In this document: positions 50,434 to 59,575 of the stretch, in pieces | Layout of the letters: each line of letters opens with the position of its first letter | Position numbering within the stretch: the first letter of the stretch is position 1 | NCBI RefSeq assembly: GCF_012932495.1 | Contig: NZ_JABCNG010000001.1 | Location: 1,674,001 to 1,738,000, forward strand | DNA from: Novosphingobium sp. SG919 | GTDB taxonomy: Bacteria > Pseudomonadota > Alphaproteobacteria > Sphingomonadales > Sphingomonadaceae | Reading direction: 5' to 3' | Length of the DNA: 64,000 nt | The notes under the pieces: generated by a model | What the model was told of the DNA's origin: nothing | Databases searched by the model: none | The model's input: the letters and a program-made list of their open reading frames with translations, nothing else | Made by a program: the position numbers and the translations under genes

Positions 50434-51624
50434 TTGCGCCGTCTGTTTTCCGTTGCTGCTGCCGCCGCCACTGTCGCTGCGGCGTTCGCGGCCGTGCCCG
50501 CCCAGGCGATCCGGTCTCCCCATGTGGAGGTTTCGGCCGATCCGGCGCGTCCGCCTGAAGTGGTGGCACCGATCGCGCTGCTGATCGACGTCAATTCCGG
50601 GCGCGTGCTGTTCGAGCGGCAATCGCACCGCCGCTTTGTGCCCGCCTCGCTCACCAAGATCATGACCAGCTATGTCGCGTTCGAACTGGTAAAGCAGGGC
50701 AAGCTCAAGCTTGACGCCAGCTTTCCCATGCGGCCCGAAACGTTTCGCCAGTGGCACCGCGTGGGCAGCACGATGTTTTTGGAAAACAACAGCCAAACGC
50801 GCGTGGCCGATCTGCTCGAAGGGATCGTGACGGTTTCGGCCAACGATGCCTGCGTTGTCCTGGCCGAGGGTGTTTCGGGCAGCGTGCCGGGCTTTACCGC
50901 GCTGATGAATGCACAGGCCCGCGCGCTGGGCATGCGCGACACGCACTACAACACACCCAATGGCTGGATGGACGAGGGCCGCACGTATGTTTCGGCGGCC
51001 GACCTGGCCACGCTCAGCACCGCGCTGATCACCCGCCACCCGGATTTCTACCGGCGCTTCTATGGCCATGAAACCATGATCTGGAACGGCATCGAGCAGC
51101 GCAACCACAACCCGCTCTATGGCGCGGTGCCGGGTGCCGATGGCGTAAAGACGGGCTTCACCAACGAGGCCGGCTATGGCCTGGTCGGCTCTGCCCAGCG
51201 CGGTGGCCGCCGGTTGATGATGGTGGTTGGCGGCTACGACCGTCCGCAGGACCGCGCGCGCGATGGTGCCGCGTTGCTCGAATGGGGCTTTGCCGCGTTC
51301 GACGAAACGCCGTTGTTCGCACCCGGCGCGCATCTGGGCAGCGCGCGGGTGCAGGGTGGCACGGTGGCGAGTGTTGGCCTGATGGCGGCGCGTCCACTCG
51401 CCATGCTGGTGCCGCATGGGCAGAAAGTGCGACCCACGCTGTCGATCCGCTACAAGGGGCCATTGCGTGCGCCGATCGCCAAGGGGCAGGACGTGGCTCT
51501 GCTGATCGTCCGCGCTCCGGGCCAGCCCGAAGCGCGGCTGCCGCTGGTCGCGGCCGAGGCGGTGCCGGCGGGCGGCATGCTCGACCGTCTGCGCGACGGG
51601 TTCACCGCGATGGTGGGCCGGTGA
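50434..51624 (+). CDS. dacC: D-alanyl-D-alanine carboxypeptidase (penicillin-binding protein 5/6 type)
   Basis: Serine peptidase of 396 residues that trims peptidoglycan pentapeptides in the periplasm. A signal peptide (VAAAAATVAAAFAAVPAQA) is followed by the catalytic SLTK at 72-75, SAN at 135-137 and KTG at 239-241. The PBP5-type C-terminal domain and an amphipathic tail (LDRLRDGFTAMVGR) anchor it. The start is the TTG at 50434, with GGGG 6 bases upstream. It stands in front of tmk and overlaps that gene's possible GTG start. Confidence 0.92.
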   Translation: MRRLFSVAAAAATVAAAFAAVPAQAIRSPHVEVSADPARPPEVVAPIALLIDVNSGRVLFERQSHRRFVPASLTKIMTSYVAFELVKQGKLKLDASFPMRPETFRQWHRVGSTMFLENNSQTRVADLLEGIVTVSANDACVVLAEGVSGSVPGFTALMNAQARALGMRDTHYNTPNGWMDEGRTYVSAADLATLSTALITRHPDFYRRFYGHETMIWNGIEQRNHNPLYGAVPGADGVKTGFTNEAGYGLVGSAQRGGRRLMMVVGGYDRPQDRARDGAALLEWGFAAFDETPLFAPGAHLGSARVQGGTVASVGLMAARPLAMLVPHGQKVRPTLSIRYKGPLRAPIAKGQDVALLIVRAPGQPEARLPLVAAEAVPAGGMLDRLRDGFTAMVGR

Positions 51625-51629
51625 ACGCG

Positions 51630-52265
51630 ATGTCTTCCACCGGCCGCTTCATCGTCTTCGAAGGTGGGGAAGGGGCGGGCAAGTCCACCCAGGCGCGCCT
51701 GCTGGCCGCTGCGCTGACGGCCCATGGCATCGAGGTCGTGCTTACCCGTGAGCCTGGCGGCACGCCGGGTGCGGAGGCGATCCGCGGCCTGCTGCTCAGC
51801 ACCCAGGGCGCGGATTGGGGGCCAAGGGCCGAAGCATTGCTGTTCGCCGCGGCGCGGGCCGACCATGTCGAGCGGTTGATCCGCCCGGCGCTGGAACGCG
51901 GCGCATGGGTGATCTGCGACCGCTTCATCGACAGCAGCCGCGCCTATCAGGGCGGCGGCAACGGGCTTTCCGATGCGGAGGTCATGGCCCTGCACGCGAT
52001 CGGCAGCGAAGGCCTGTTGCCCGATTGCACCATCCTGCTCGAACTGCCGGCGCAAGAAGCCGCCGCGCGTTGTGCCCTGCGCGATCAGGGCGTGTCCGAC
52101 CGCATCGGCGGGCGCGAGGCGGCCTATCATGCCCGCGTGGCGGAGGCGTTCGATCGCTTTGCCCAGGCAGAACCGGCGCGCTTTGCCCGCATTTCCGCGC
52201 TCGGCACGCCCGATCAGGTCGCCACGCGCATTCTGGCGGTGCTGGCACCGTGGATGGCGGCGTGA
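51630..52265 (+). CDS. tmk: Thymidylate kinase
   Basis: A 211-residue enzyme that phosphorylates dTMP to dTDP. The P-loop EGGEGAGKST is near residues 11-20, followed by LTREPGGTPGAEAIR and the lid/DRFIDSSRAYQGGG segment. The ATG at 51630 was chosen; a GTG at 51621 overlapping the dac stop is possible. The stop shares one base with the holB ATG. tmk-holB linkage is common in bacteria. Confidence 0.96.
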   Translation: MSSTGRFIVFEGGEGAGKSTQARLLAAALTAHGIEVVLTREPGGTPGAEAIRGLLLSTQGADWGPRAEALLFAAARADHVERLIRPALERGAWVICDRFIDSSRAYQGGGNGLSDAEVMALHAIGSEGLLPDCTILLELPAQEAAARCALRDQGVSDRIGGREAAYHARVAEAFDRFAQAEPARFARISALGTPDQVATRILAVLAPWMAA

Positions 52266-53230
52266 TGCTGATCGGGCACGAGCATCCGCGGGAAACCTGG
52301 CGCGCGGCGATGGCCGGGCAGCGCATGCACCATGGCTGGCTGCTGGCCGGGCGCGAAGGGCTGGGCAAGGCCAGCTTCGCGCTGGAAGCGGCGGCCGAAC
52401 TGGTGGCAGAGCCAGGCGTCAGCCAACCACCCGCGCATCAGCATCCCGATATCCTGCTGCTGGAGCCGCTGCCCGCCAACGATGACGAGGCCAAGAAGCG
52501 CGACGAAGGCCGCCCCTATGCGCGCAAGCGCAACATCAATGTCGACCAGATCCGCACGATGCTCCATCGCCTGCACACGCGGCCGACGCTCGGCGCGCGC
52601 CGAGCGGTGATCGTGGACGCGGCCGACCACCTGGAGAAAGGCGCAGTCAACGCCCTGCTCAAGGGTTTGGAAGAACCACCGCAGGGTACGTTCTTCCTGC
52701 TGGTGGTCCATCAGCTCGGTCGCCTGCTGCCCACGGTGCGCTCGCGCTGCCAGGTCTTGCGGTTCCGGCCGCTCGATCCCAAGGAATTGAACGAAGCCGT
52801 TTCATTGGCCGCGCCGGAACTGGACGCAGAGACGCGCAGTGCGGCGATTGCCGTCGCGCATGGCTCGCCGGGGGCGGCATTGATGTTTGCCGCGCACGAT
52901 CTGGGGCGCCCGCTCGCGCTGCTGCGCCGCATCCTGCGCGAGGGCGATCCCGATCTGGCGCTGCGTGGCGAACTGGGCGCGGCACTGGGGGCAAGGCCGG
53001 ATCGCGAGCGGCTGCTGGCAACGATCGAGGCGGCGCGGACCGTGTTGGGCGAGGCGGTGGTGGAAGCAGGCGCAGACAATCGCCTCAGGATCATTGCCGC
53101 GCACCAGCATCTGGTGGAGCTGGCGCGCGAAGTGCCGACGCACAACTTCGAGCCCGCGCTGCTGGTTATGGAAATCGGCGGGTTGCTGGCGCGCGCTGCT
53201 CGCACTAGAGCGGGGGCAACATCCCGCTGA
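52265..53230 (+). CDS. holB: DNA polymerase III delta-prime subunit
   Basis: Clamp-loader subunit of 321 residues. HHGWLLAGREGLGKASFALEAA is the degenerate P-loop region, followed by VIVDAADHLEKGAVNALLKGLEEPP and the sensor-1 arginine stretch LPTVRSRCQVLRFRPL. As usual for delta-prime, ATPase residues are partly lost. The ATG at 52265 overlaps the tmk stop; an adjacent GTG at 52262 is also possible. The metG gene begins 17 bases downstream. Confidence 0.93.
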   Translation: MLIGHEHPRETWRAAMAGQRMHHGWLLAGREGLGKASFALEAAAELVAEPGVSQPPAHQHPDILLLEPLPANDDEAKKRDEGRPYARKRNINVDQIRTMLHRLHTRPTLGARRAVIVDAADHLEKGAVNALLKGLEEPPQGTFFLLVVHQLGRLLPTVRSRCQVLRFRPLDPKELNEAVSLAAPELDAETRSAAIAVAHGSPGAALMFAAHDLGRPLALLRRILREGDPDLALRGELGAALGARPDRERLLATIEAARTVLGEAVVEAGADNRLRIIAAHQHLVELAREVPTHNFEPALLVMEIGGLLARAARTRAGATSR

Positions 53231-53247
53231 AGGAAGCGACTGTCGCC

Positions 53248-54816
53248 ATGGGCGAACCTTATTACATCACCACCGCCATTTCCTATCCCAACGGCAAGCC
53301 GCACATCGGCCATGCCTATGAAGCGATCGCCGCAGACGTGATCGCCCGGTTCCACAAGGCGATGGGCCGCGACGTGCGCCTGCAGACCGGAACCGACGAA
53401 CATGGCCTGAAGATGGCGCAAAAGGCGCGCGACCTGGATCTGACGCCGGCGCAGCTGAGCGACCAGATGTCGCAGCATTTCATTGATATGGCGCACGCCC
53501 TTAACGTCAATTATGACGTATTTCTGCGCACCACCGAACCGCGCCACCACACGGCGAGCCAGGAAATCTGGAAGCGGATGGAAGCCAACGGCGATCTCTA
53601 TCTCGATCGCTATGAAGGCTGGTACTCGGTGCGGGACGAGGCCTATTACGACGAGAGCGAACTCATCGAAGGGGAAGGGGGCGCCAAGCTTTCGCCCCAG
53701 GGCACGCCAGTGGAATGGACCGTGGAGGAAAGCTGGTTTTTCCGACTGTCCAAGTACCAGGACAAGCTGCTCGCGCTATATACCGAAAATCCCGATTTCA
53801 TCCGGCCCGAGGCGCGCCGAAACGAGATGATCGCATTCGTCTCGCAGGGGCTGCGCGATCTTTCGGTCTCGCGCACCAGCTTTGACTGGGGCGTGAAGGT
53901 TCCGGGCAGCGACAACCATGTCATGTACGTGTGGGTCGATGCGCTGACCAACTATCTCACCGGCCTCGGCTGGCCGGAAAAAACTGATGCCTTTGCAAAG
54001 TATTGGCCAGCAAACCTGCACCTGATCGGCAAGGACATCGTGCGGTTCCACACGATCTACTGGCCCGCCTTCCTGATGAGCGCCGGTCTGCCGGTGCCGC
54101 GCCAGGTGTTCGGCCATGGCTTCCTGCTCAATCGCGGGCAGAAGGAATCCAAGTCGCTGGGCAACGTGACCGATCCCATCGCGCTGGCGGAGACGTTTGG
54201 CGTGGACGCGGTGCGCTATTTCTTCATGCGCGAAGTGGCGTTCGGGCAGGATGGCTCGTGGTCGCCCGATGCGATCGTGACGCGCTGCAATGCCGAGCTG
54301 GCCAACAGTTATGGCAACCTGGTGCAGCGCGTGCTTTCCATGATCTTCAAGAACATGGATGGCAAGCTCGACACGTTTTCGAGCACCGAGGCCGATGACA
54401 CGCTGTTGGCCACCGTACATGGTGCGGCCGCCGAGGATTTGCCGCGCGAGTTTGCCGCGCTCAACTTCTCGGCCGGGATCGAAGCCTGGATGCGCGCGGT
54501 CTTTGCCTGCAACGCCTATATCGACGAGCAGGCGCCCTGGACGCTGCGCAAGACCGATCCGGAACGAATGCGCGCCGTGCTGCTTACCTTGTTCATGGCC
54601 ATTCGCGACTTGACCATTGCCATTGCCCCGGTTGTGCCGACTGCTGCTGGCAAGGTGCTGGACCAGCTCGGCATTCCGGCCGAACAGCGCGGCTTTGGCG
54701 CCCTCGGCCATGCCGGGTGGTACATGGAACGCGTGGCAACCGGCGAAGCGCTGGCGCAGCCCGTGGGCGCATTCCCGCGCCTGGAACTGCCGGCCGAGGA
54801 AGGCGCAAGCGCCTGA
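53248..54816 (+). CDS. metG: Methionyl-tRNA synthetase
   Basis: Class I aminoacyl-tRNA synthetase of 522 residues that charges initiator and elongator tRNA-Met. The HIGH motif is PNGKPHIGHAYEA and the second signature is KESKSLGN, where the usual Met of KMSKS is Glu. The length without the C-terminal tRNA-binding domain fits the short alphaproteobacterial form. The ATG at 53248 follows GAAGGAAG. It is translationally coupled to tatD (TGATG). Confidence 0.96.
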   Translation: MGEPYYITTAISYPNGKPHIGHAYEAIAADVIARFHKAMGRDVRLQTGTDEHGLKMAQKARDLDLTPAQLSDQMSQHFIDMAHALNVNYDVFLRTTEPRHHTASQEIWKRMEANGDLYLDRYEGWYSVRDEAYYDESELIEGEGGAKLSPQGTPVEWTVEESWFFRLSKYQDKLLALYTENPDFIRPEARRNEMIAFVSQGLRDLSVSRTSFDWGVKVPGSDNHVMYVWVDALTNYLTGLGWPEKTDAFAKYWPANLHLIGKDIVRFHTIYWPAFLMSAGLPVPRQVFGHGFLLNRGQKESKSLGNVTDPIALAETFGVDAVRYFFMREVAFGQDGSWSPDAIVTRCNAELANSYGNLVQRVLSMIFKNMDGKLDTFSSTEADDTLLATVHGAAAEDLPREFAALNFSAGIEAWMRAVFACNAYIDEQAPWTLRKTDPERMRAVLLTLFMAIRDLTIAIAPVVPTAAGKVLDQLGIPAEQRGFGALGHAGWYMERVATGEALAQPVGAFPRLELPAEEGASA

Positions 54817-55601
54817 TGCTGATCGATTCCCACTGCCATCTGATTTACGAAGGGCTGGTCGACCGGCAGGCCGAGGCGCTGGAGGCAGCGCGCGCGCGCG
54901 GCGTGCGCGGGTTCCTCAACATCTCCACCCGGCAACGCGAGTGGGAGGCGGTCGTGGCCGTCGCCCATCGCGAGGCGGATGTCTGGGCGAGCGTCGGCAT
55001 CCATCCACACGAAGCAGATGGCCATGCCGATCTCGGCGCGGCCGTGCTGGCGGCGGCGACCGACGATCCGAGGGTGATCGGTATCGGCGAAACCGGGCTC
55101 GACTATTATTACGATCATTCCGACCGCCAGGTTCAGCAGGATCTGTTCCGCGTGCATATCGGCGTGGCCCGCGACACCGGGTTGCCGCTGATCATCCACA
55201 CGCGCGATGCGGAAGATGACACGCTGCGCATCCTGACCGAGGAGATGGGGAAGGGGGCCTTCCCCGCGCTGATCCACTGTTTCACCGCCACGGCCGAATT
55301 TGGCCGGGCGGTGCTGGATCTGGGCCTGACCATCTCGATTTCCGGCATCGTGACGTTCAAGAATGCCAAGGACTTGCAGGCCTTCGTTGCGACGATACCC
55401 GACGATCGGCTGCTGGTGGAAACCGATGCACCGTTCCTGGCGCCGATCCCGCATCGGGGCAAGAAATGCGAACCGGCGTTCGTGGCCGATACCGCGGCCT
55501 TCGTGGCCGGCCTGCGTGGCGTTTCGCTGGAACAACTCGGCGCGCAGACCACCGATAACTTCTTCAAGCTGTTTGTGAAGGCGGAAAGGCCGGCGGCATG
55601 A
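54816..55601 (+). CDS. tatD: TatD family metal-dependent hydrolase
   Basis: A 261-residue TIM-barrel hydrolase. MLIDSHCHL gives the HxH metal pair, then GIHPHEA, GIGETGLDYYYDH, LIIHTRDAEDDTL, IHCFTATAEF and ETDAPFLAP. Homologues act as DNases or on D-aminoacyl compounds; the precise substrate is uncertain. It overlaps metG by one base and the next gene by four, an arrangement common in alphaproteobacteria. Confidence 0.93.
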   Translation: MLIDSHCHLIYEGLVDRQAEALEAARARGVRGFLNISTRQREWEAVVAVAHREADVWASVGIHPHEADGHADLGAAVLAAATDDPRVIGIGETGLDYYYDHSDRQVQQDLFRVHIGVARDTGLPLIIHTRDAEDDTLRILTEEMGKGAFPALIHCFTATAEFGRAVLDLGLTISISGIVTFKNAKDLQAFVATIPDDRLLVETDAPFLAPIPHRGKKCEPAFVADTAAFVAGLRGVSLEQLGAQTTDNFFKLFVKAERPAA

Positions 55602-56365
55602 AGCTGGTGATGCTGGGTTCGGGCACGTCAACCGGCGTGCCGCGCATCGGCAACGACTGGGGCGATTGCGACCCCGGCGAACCGCGCAACCGCCGCACGC
55701 GCGTGGCCATCGTGGTAGAGGGTGCGGACGGTTCGCGCATCCTCGTCGATACGCCAACCGACTTGCGGCATCAGTTACTGGCCACCGAGATCGACCGTAT
55801 CGACGGCGTGGTGTGGACACACGATCACGCCGATCACACGCACGGCATCGATGATCTGCGCCCGCTGCGCATGGGCCGCGGCGCGCCGATCCCGGGCTAT
55901 GCTGCCGATGAAACCGTGCGGCGGCTGCGGCAGCGCTTCGGCTATGTCTTTGCCGGGCAGCATGGCTATCACACGATCTGCAATCTCGATAATCTCGATC
56001 GCGTGCGGATGGTGGCGGGCATCGGCATCAGCCATTGCCAGATGGCCCATGGACCCGCGCAATCGACTGCTTTCCGGTTCGACCAGAATGGTAAATCCAT
56101 TGGCTATGCCACGGATTTTTCAGAAATAAATGCCGAGATGATCAACCTGTTCTATCGGGTTGACGTGCTTGTGGTCGATGCGCTGCGGCGCCAGCCACAT
56201 CCAACGCATGCGCATCTGGCCATGGCGTTGGAACTGGTGGAAGCATGCCGCGCTAGCCAGGCGGTGCTGACGCATCTCGACAAGTCGATGGACTATCGCG
56301 CGCTGTGCGCAGAAACGCCCGATCACGTCCAGCCTGGCTATGACGGATTGGAGATCACCCTGTGA
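55598..56365 (+). CDS. MBL-fold metallohydrolase (PhnP-like)
   Basis: A 255-residue metallo-beta-lactamase-fold protein. VMLGSGTSTGVPRIG starts the fold, VVWTHDHADHTHGIDDLRPL is the HxHxDH metal motif, GYATDFSEI supplies a bridging aspartate and AVLTHLDKSMDYRAL the final ligand. PhnP homologues are phosphodiesterases, but no phn genes are nearby, so the substrate is unknown. It is the third gene of the metG-tatD group. Confidence 0.9.
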   Translation: MKLVMLGSGTSTGVPRIGNDWGDCDPGEPRNRRTRVAIVVEGADGSRILVDTPTDLRHQLLATEIDRIDGVVWTHDHADHTHGIDDLRPLRMGRGAPIPGYAADETVRRLRQRFGYVFAGQHGYHTICNLDNLDRVRMVAGIGISHCQMAHGPAQSTAFRFDQNGKSIGYATDFSEINAEMINLFYRVDVLVVDALRRQPHPTHAHLAMALELVEACRASQAVLTHLDKSMDYRALCAETPDHVQPGYDGLEITL

Positions 56366-56375
56366 GCGCCATGCC

Positions 56376-56552
56376 ATGATCACGCCAGATCGCATCGTTG
56401 CGTTGATCGGCTTGGCCATGGCTTTGGTCCTCGTGTCTCGCAACGGCGCCTTTCGCCGTGTGGCATGGGGCGCCAGGGCCCAGATGGCGTTGATCTGGAT
56501 CGTGATCATCGTGCTGACGGCCTTGGCTTATGACTGGGTGACCCAGCGTTGA
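56376..56552 (+). CDS. Small membrane protein of unknown function
   Basis: A 58-residue protein with two hydrophobic stretches (RIVALIGLAMALVLVSR and MALIWIVIIVLTALAYDWV) separated by a basic loop (RNGAFRRVAWGAR). It lies 10 bases after the MBL gene on the same strand. I do not recognise a family beyond small membrane proteins found at this place in sphingomonads. Start at the ATG 56376; there is no strong ribosome site. Confidence 0.6.
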   Translation: MITPDRIVALIGLAMALVLVSRNGAFRRVAWGARAQMALIWIVIIVLTALAYDWVTQR

Positions 56553-56657
56553 TCCACGTGATGGCCGCCCTTCATTTTACATAATACATCTTATCCATCA
56601 TAAGGAGCCCGCTGCGCATGGATGACATCGGCCGCCCTTCGCAGTAGGATTTGCACC

Positions 56658-57476
56658 ATGACGACGCTCTCCCAACCGGTCACCAATGGTTCTCCCGCGC
56701 TCGATCGCCTGCTGGCAATCATGGCCCGCCTGCGCGATCCGCAGCAAGGCTGCGAGTGGGATCTCGCTCAGGATTTCGCGACGATCGCGCCGTACACGAT
56801 CGAAGAAGCCTATGAAGTGGCCGACGCCATCGCGCGTGGCGACATGGCGGCGTTGCGCGAGGAACTGGGCGATCTGCTGTTGCAGGTGGTGTTCCACAGC
56901 CGCATGGCGCAGGAGGCCGGCCTTTTCCGCTTTGATGACGTGGCGGCGGCCATCGCCGAAAAGATGGAAGCGCGCCATCCTCACATCTTTGGCGGCGAGG
57001 ACGATGAAGGCCAATCGCGCGAGGAGCGCTGGGAAAATCGCAAGGCGGCCGAGCGCGCCGCCAAGGGCGAGCAGAGCGCGATGGACGGCGTAGCCCTGGC
57101 GCTGCCGGCACTGATGCGCGCGGAAAAGCTGCAGAAGCGCGCCGCCCGCGTCGGTTTCGATTGGCCTGATCTGGCAGGCCCGGCAGCCAAAGTCATCGAG
57201 GAACTGGATGAACTGGCCGCCGCACAGAGCGAGGCGCACAAGTTGGAGGAAGCCGGTGACCTGCTGTTTGCCGCCGTCAACGCAGTGCGCGCCCACGGCA
57301 TCGCACCCGAGGACGCGCTGGCCCGCGCCAATGCCAAGTTCGAGCGTCGCTTTCGCGCGATGGAAGCCCTGGCCGGCGGCCAGTTCGCGACACTCGACCT
57401 CGACCGCCAGGAAGCCTTGTGGCAGGCGGTTAAAGCCTCAGAGCGTGGTGAAACGGCCGATATCAGCCAGGCTTAG
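56658..57476 (+). CDS. mazG: Nucleoside triphosphate pyrophosphohydrolase
   Basis: A 272-residue all-alpha NTP pyrophosphatase with two MazG domains. The first carries GCEWDLAQDFATIAPYTIEEAYEV and the metal-binding ELGDLLLQVVFHSRMA; the second carries KVIEELDEL and KLEEAGDLLFAAVN. It removes aberrant NTPs. The ATG at 56658 follows AGGA. Its last 39 bases overlap the 3' end of hflX on the opposite strand, so the two genes are convergent and share their ends. Confidence 0.94.
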   Translation: MTTLSQPVTNGSPALDRLLAIMARLRDPQQGCEWDLAQDFATIAPYTIEEAYEVADAIARGDMAALREELGDLLLQVVFHSRMAQEAGLFRFDDVAAAIAEKMEARHPHIFGGEDDEGQSREERWENRKAAERAAKGEQSAMDGVALALPALMRAEKLQKRAARVGFDWPDLAGPAAKVIEELDELAAAQSEAHKLEEAGDLLFAAVNAVRAHGIAPEDALARANAKFERRFRAMEALAGGQFATLDLDRQEALWQAVKASERGETADISQA

Positions 57477-58775
57477 CCGCACCGTCAGGCGCAGCGCCGA
57501 TTGGTCCTCGTTCGCTTCCTCGCTCAGCACTTCGCCATGGGCGTGAAGCCAGGCCAGGCGCTGGCCATCGGCCACTGGCACGGTCAGTTCCAGCACTTGC
57601 GCGCCACCGGTGAGCAGTTCGCTCAAGACGTCGAGCAGCGCATCGACGCCTTCCCCGGTCACCGCCGAAATCGGCACGACGGGCTGTTCGGGCACGGCAT
57701 GGGCAATGATCGCCTCGCGCGTCTCGCGGTCCTCGGTCGATAGCAGGTCCCACTTGTTCCATGCCTCGACGATGGGGATATTGCTGCACCCTTCCCCGAT
57801 AACGCCCAGATCGGCCAGGATTTCTTCCACTTCGGCTTTCTGCTGCGCGGCCGCCGGATTGGCGATATCGCGCACGTGCACGATCACGTCAGCGGCGGTC
57901 ACTTCTTCCAGCGTTGCGCGGAACGCGGCGACAAGCTGGGTCGGCAGATCGGAAATGAAGCCGACGGTGTCGGACAAGATGGCCTTTTCCACGCTGGGCA
58001 AGCGGATCGCCCGCATCGTGGGATCAAGCGTTGCGAAGAGCAGGTCTTCCGCCATCACCGTTGCCCCGGTCAACCGATTGAACAACGTGGATTTGCCGGC
58101 ATTGGTATAGCCAACCAGGGCAATCACCGGCCAAGGCGCGCGTTGGCGCCGCTCGCGGTGCAATCCGCGCGTGCGGCGCACTTGCTCAAGTTCGCGGCGC
58201 AAGCGGCCCATGCGGTTGCGGATCATCCGCCGGTCCGCCTCGATCTGGGTTTCGCCGGGACCACCCAGGAAGCCGAAGCCGCCGCGTTGCCGCTCAAGGT
58301 GAGTCCACGAACGCACCAGACGGCCGGCCTGGTAATCAAGGTGGGCAAGCTCAACCTGCAGGCGCCCTTCGGCCGTGGCGGCGCGTTCCCCGAAGATTTC
58401 GAGGATCAGCCCGGTGCGGTCGATCACCTTGCGCTTGAGCTTGTCTTCCAGGTTGCGCTGCTGGATTGCCGACAGCGAGCCATCGACAATGACCAGCTCG
58501 GCCTCGTTCTGCGCGATACTGACGGCCAGGCGTTCCACCTGCCCTTCCCCGAACAGCGTTCCGGGGCGCACGGCGCGGATCGGCACGATAAAGGCATCGA
58601 CCACGTCGATACCGATGGCGTGGGCCAGGCCCTGCCCTTCTTCCAGGCGCGCTTCGGCGTCTTCGCCCAAGCCGCCGCGCTGGCGAATATCGGGCAGAAC
58701 GACAATGGCGCGCGCACCGCGGCTGACTTCGCCTTCGATGTCACCCGCGTTGCGACCAAATTCAAACGTGCTCAG
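57438..58775 (-). CDS. hflX: Ribosome-associated GTPase HflX, probable CTG start
   Basis: GTPase that splits stalled ribosomes. The N-terminal HflX domain ([14 protein letters not shown]), the [18 protein letters not shown] linker and the G domain with [24 protein letters not shown] and NKWD are visible. The first ATG/GTG/TTG in frame is a TTG at 58670 (410 residues). The 35 codons before it read as genuine HflX N-terminus ([21 protein letters not shown]) and begin with a CTG at 58775 that overlaps the hfq stop (CTGA). I take 58775 (445 residues); the start is uncertain. Confidence 0.9.
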   Translation of the reverse strand: MSTFEFGRNAGDIEGEVSRGARAIVVLPDIRQRGGLGEDAEARLEEGQGLAHAIGIDVVDAFIVPIRAVRPGTLFGEGQVERLAVSIAQNEAELVIVDGSLSAIQQRNLEDKLKRKVIDRTGLILEIFGERAATAEGRLQVELAHLDYQAGRLVRSWTHLERQRGGFGFLGGPGETQIEADRRMIRNRMGRLRRELEQVRRTRGLHRERRQRAPWPVIALVGYTNAGKSTLFNRLTGATVMAEDLLFATLDPTMRAIRLPSVEKAILSDTVGFISDLPTQLVAAFRATLEEVTAADVIVHVRDIANPAAAQQKAEVEEILADLGVIGEGCSNIPIVEAWNKWDLLSTEDRETREAIIAHAVPEQPVVPISAVTGEGVDALLDVLSELLTGGAQVLELTVPVADGQRLAWLHAHGEVLSEEANEDQSALRLTVRLSLADIGRFTTL

Positions 58776-59374
58776 TTCGCTTCGCCTTCCCAGTCACCCG
58801 TCAGATCGACGTGGCCGGCAGGCTGGATCGTCGAGACGGCGTGCTTGTATGCAAGCTGCACATAGCCTTCGCGTTCCAGCAACATGCAAAAAAGATCATA
58901 GGCGGCAACCTTGCCCTGCAGCATCACGCCGTTGACCAGGAACATCGTGACCTGCACGCCGGCATCGCGCACGCTGGACAGGAACACTTCCTGCAGGAGG
59001 CGCTTCTTGCCGTTGTCGTCCCCGCCGCTCTGGAAGTGCGCGACCGACAGTTGCTGGCCCGGCATGATCGTGGAGATCGCGTGCTTGTAGACCAGCTGCG
59101 ACTGGCCATCGCGGCGCAGCAGGATCGAGAAGTTGTCGAACCAGGTGACGATACCCTGCAGCTTGACGCCCTTCACCAAGAACATGGTGACGGGAATCTT
59201 GTTCTTGCGCAGGTGGTTGAGGAACACGTCCTGAAGGTTCTGGCCCTTCACTGCGCCACCCGAAGAAGCGGGGGCCGATGCAGCGGGCGCCGATGCAGGC
59301 GCGCTGGCCGTGGTTTCGGCCGGGGCGGCTTCAGCCTTGGCGCGGGGACGTGCGGAGAGTGTCTTTCCGGTCAT
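58772..59374 (-). CDS. hfq: RNA chaperone Hfq with two tandem Sm domains
   Basis: A 200-residue protein. An Ala/Pro-rich tail (1-43) precedes two complete Hfq domains at about 44-106 and 126-186. Each has Sm1 ([26 protein letters not shown]) and the Sm2 signature (YKHAIST at 96-102; YKHAVST at 176-182). The first keeps the Gln/Lys-rich, more canonical surface ([10 protein letters not shown]); the second is diverged ([10 protein letters not shown]). A trimer of two-domain subunits could form the six-fold ring. A TATAAC box (minus strand, 59388-59393) lies just upstream. It overlaps hflX. Confidence 0.96.
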   Translation of the reverse strand: MTGKTLSARPRAKAEAAPAETTASAPASAPAASAPASSGGAVKGQNLQDVFLNHLRKNKIPVTMFLVKGVKLQGIVTWFDNFSILLRRDGQSQLVYKHAISTIMPGQQLSVAHFQSGGDDNGKKRLLQEVFLSSVRDAGVQVTMFLVNGVMLQGKVAAYDLFCMLLEREGYVQLAYKHAVSTIQPAGHVDLTGDWEGEAN

Positions 59375-59575
59375 TTCGCGTGACTCCGTTATATTGGCGG
59401 GCCTCTTCTTGAGGCTGCGCGATCTGGCCCATGATCATTGCGGTGCAAGATGACACCACAATGGCCACAAGCCGGGTTCGATCCTTGTCTTATGGCCGCT
59501 TCGCGTCCGCGTAAACCGGGTTTTTGTCGCAAACCTTCGCTTATGCGTAAAAGCCGCGAGCGACAGAACCGAAAT

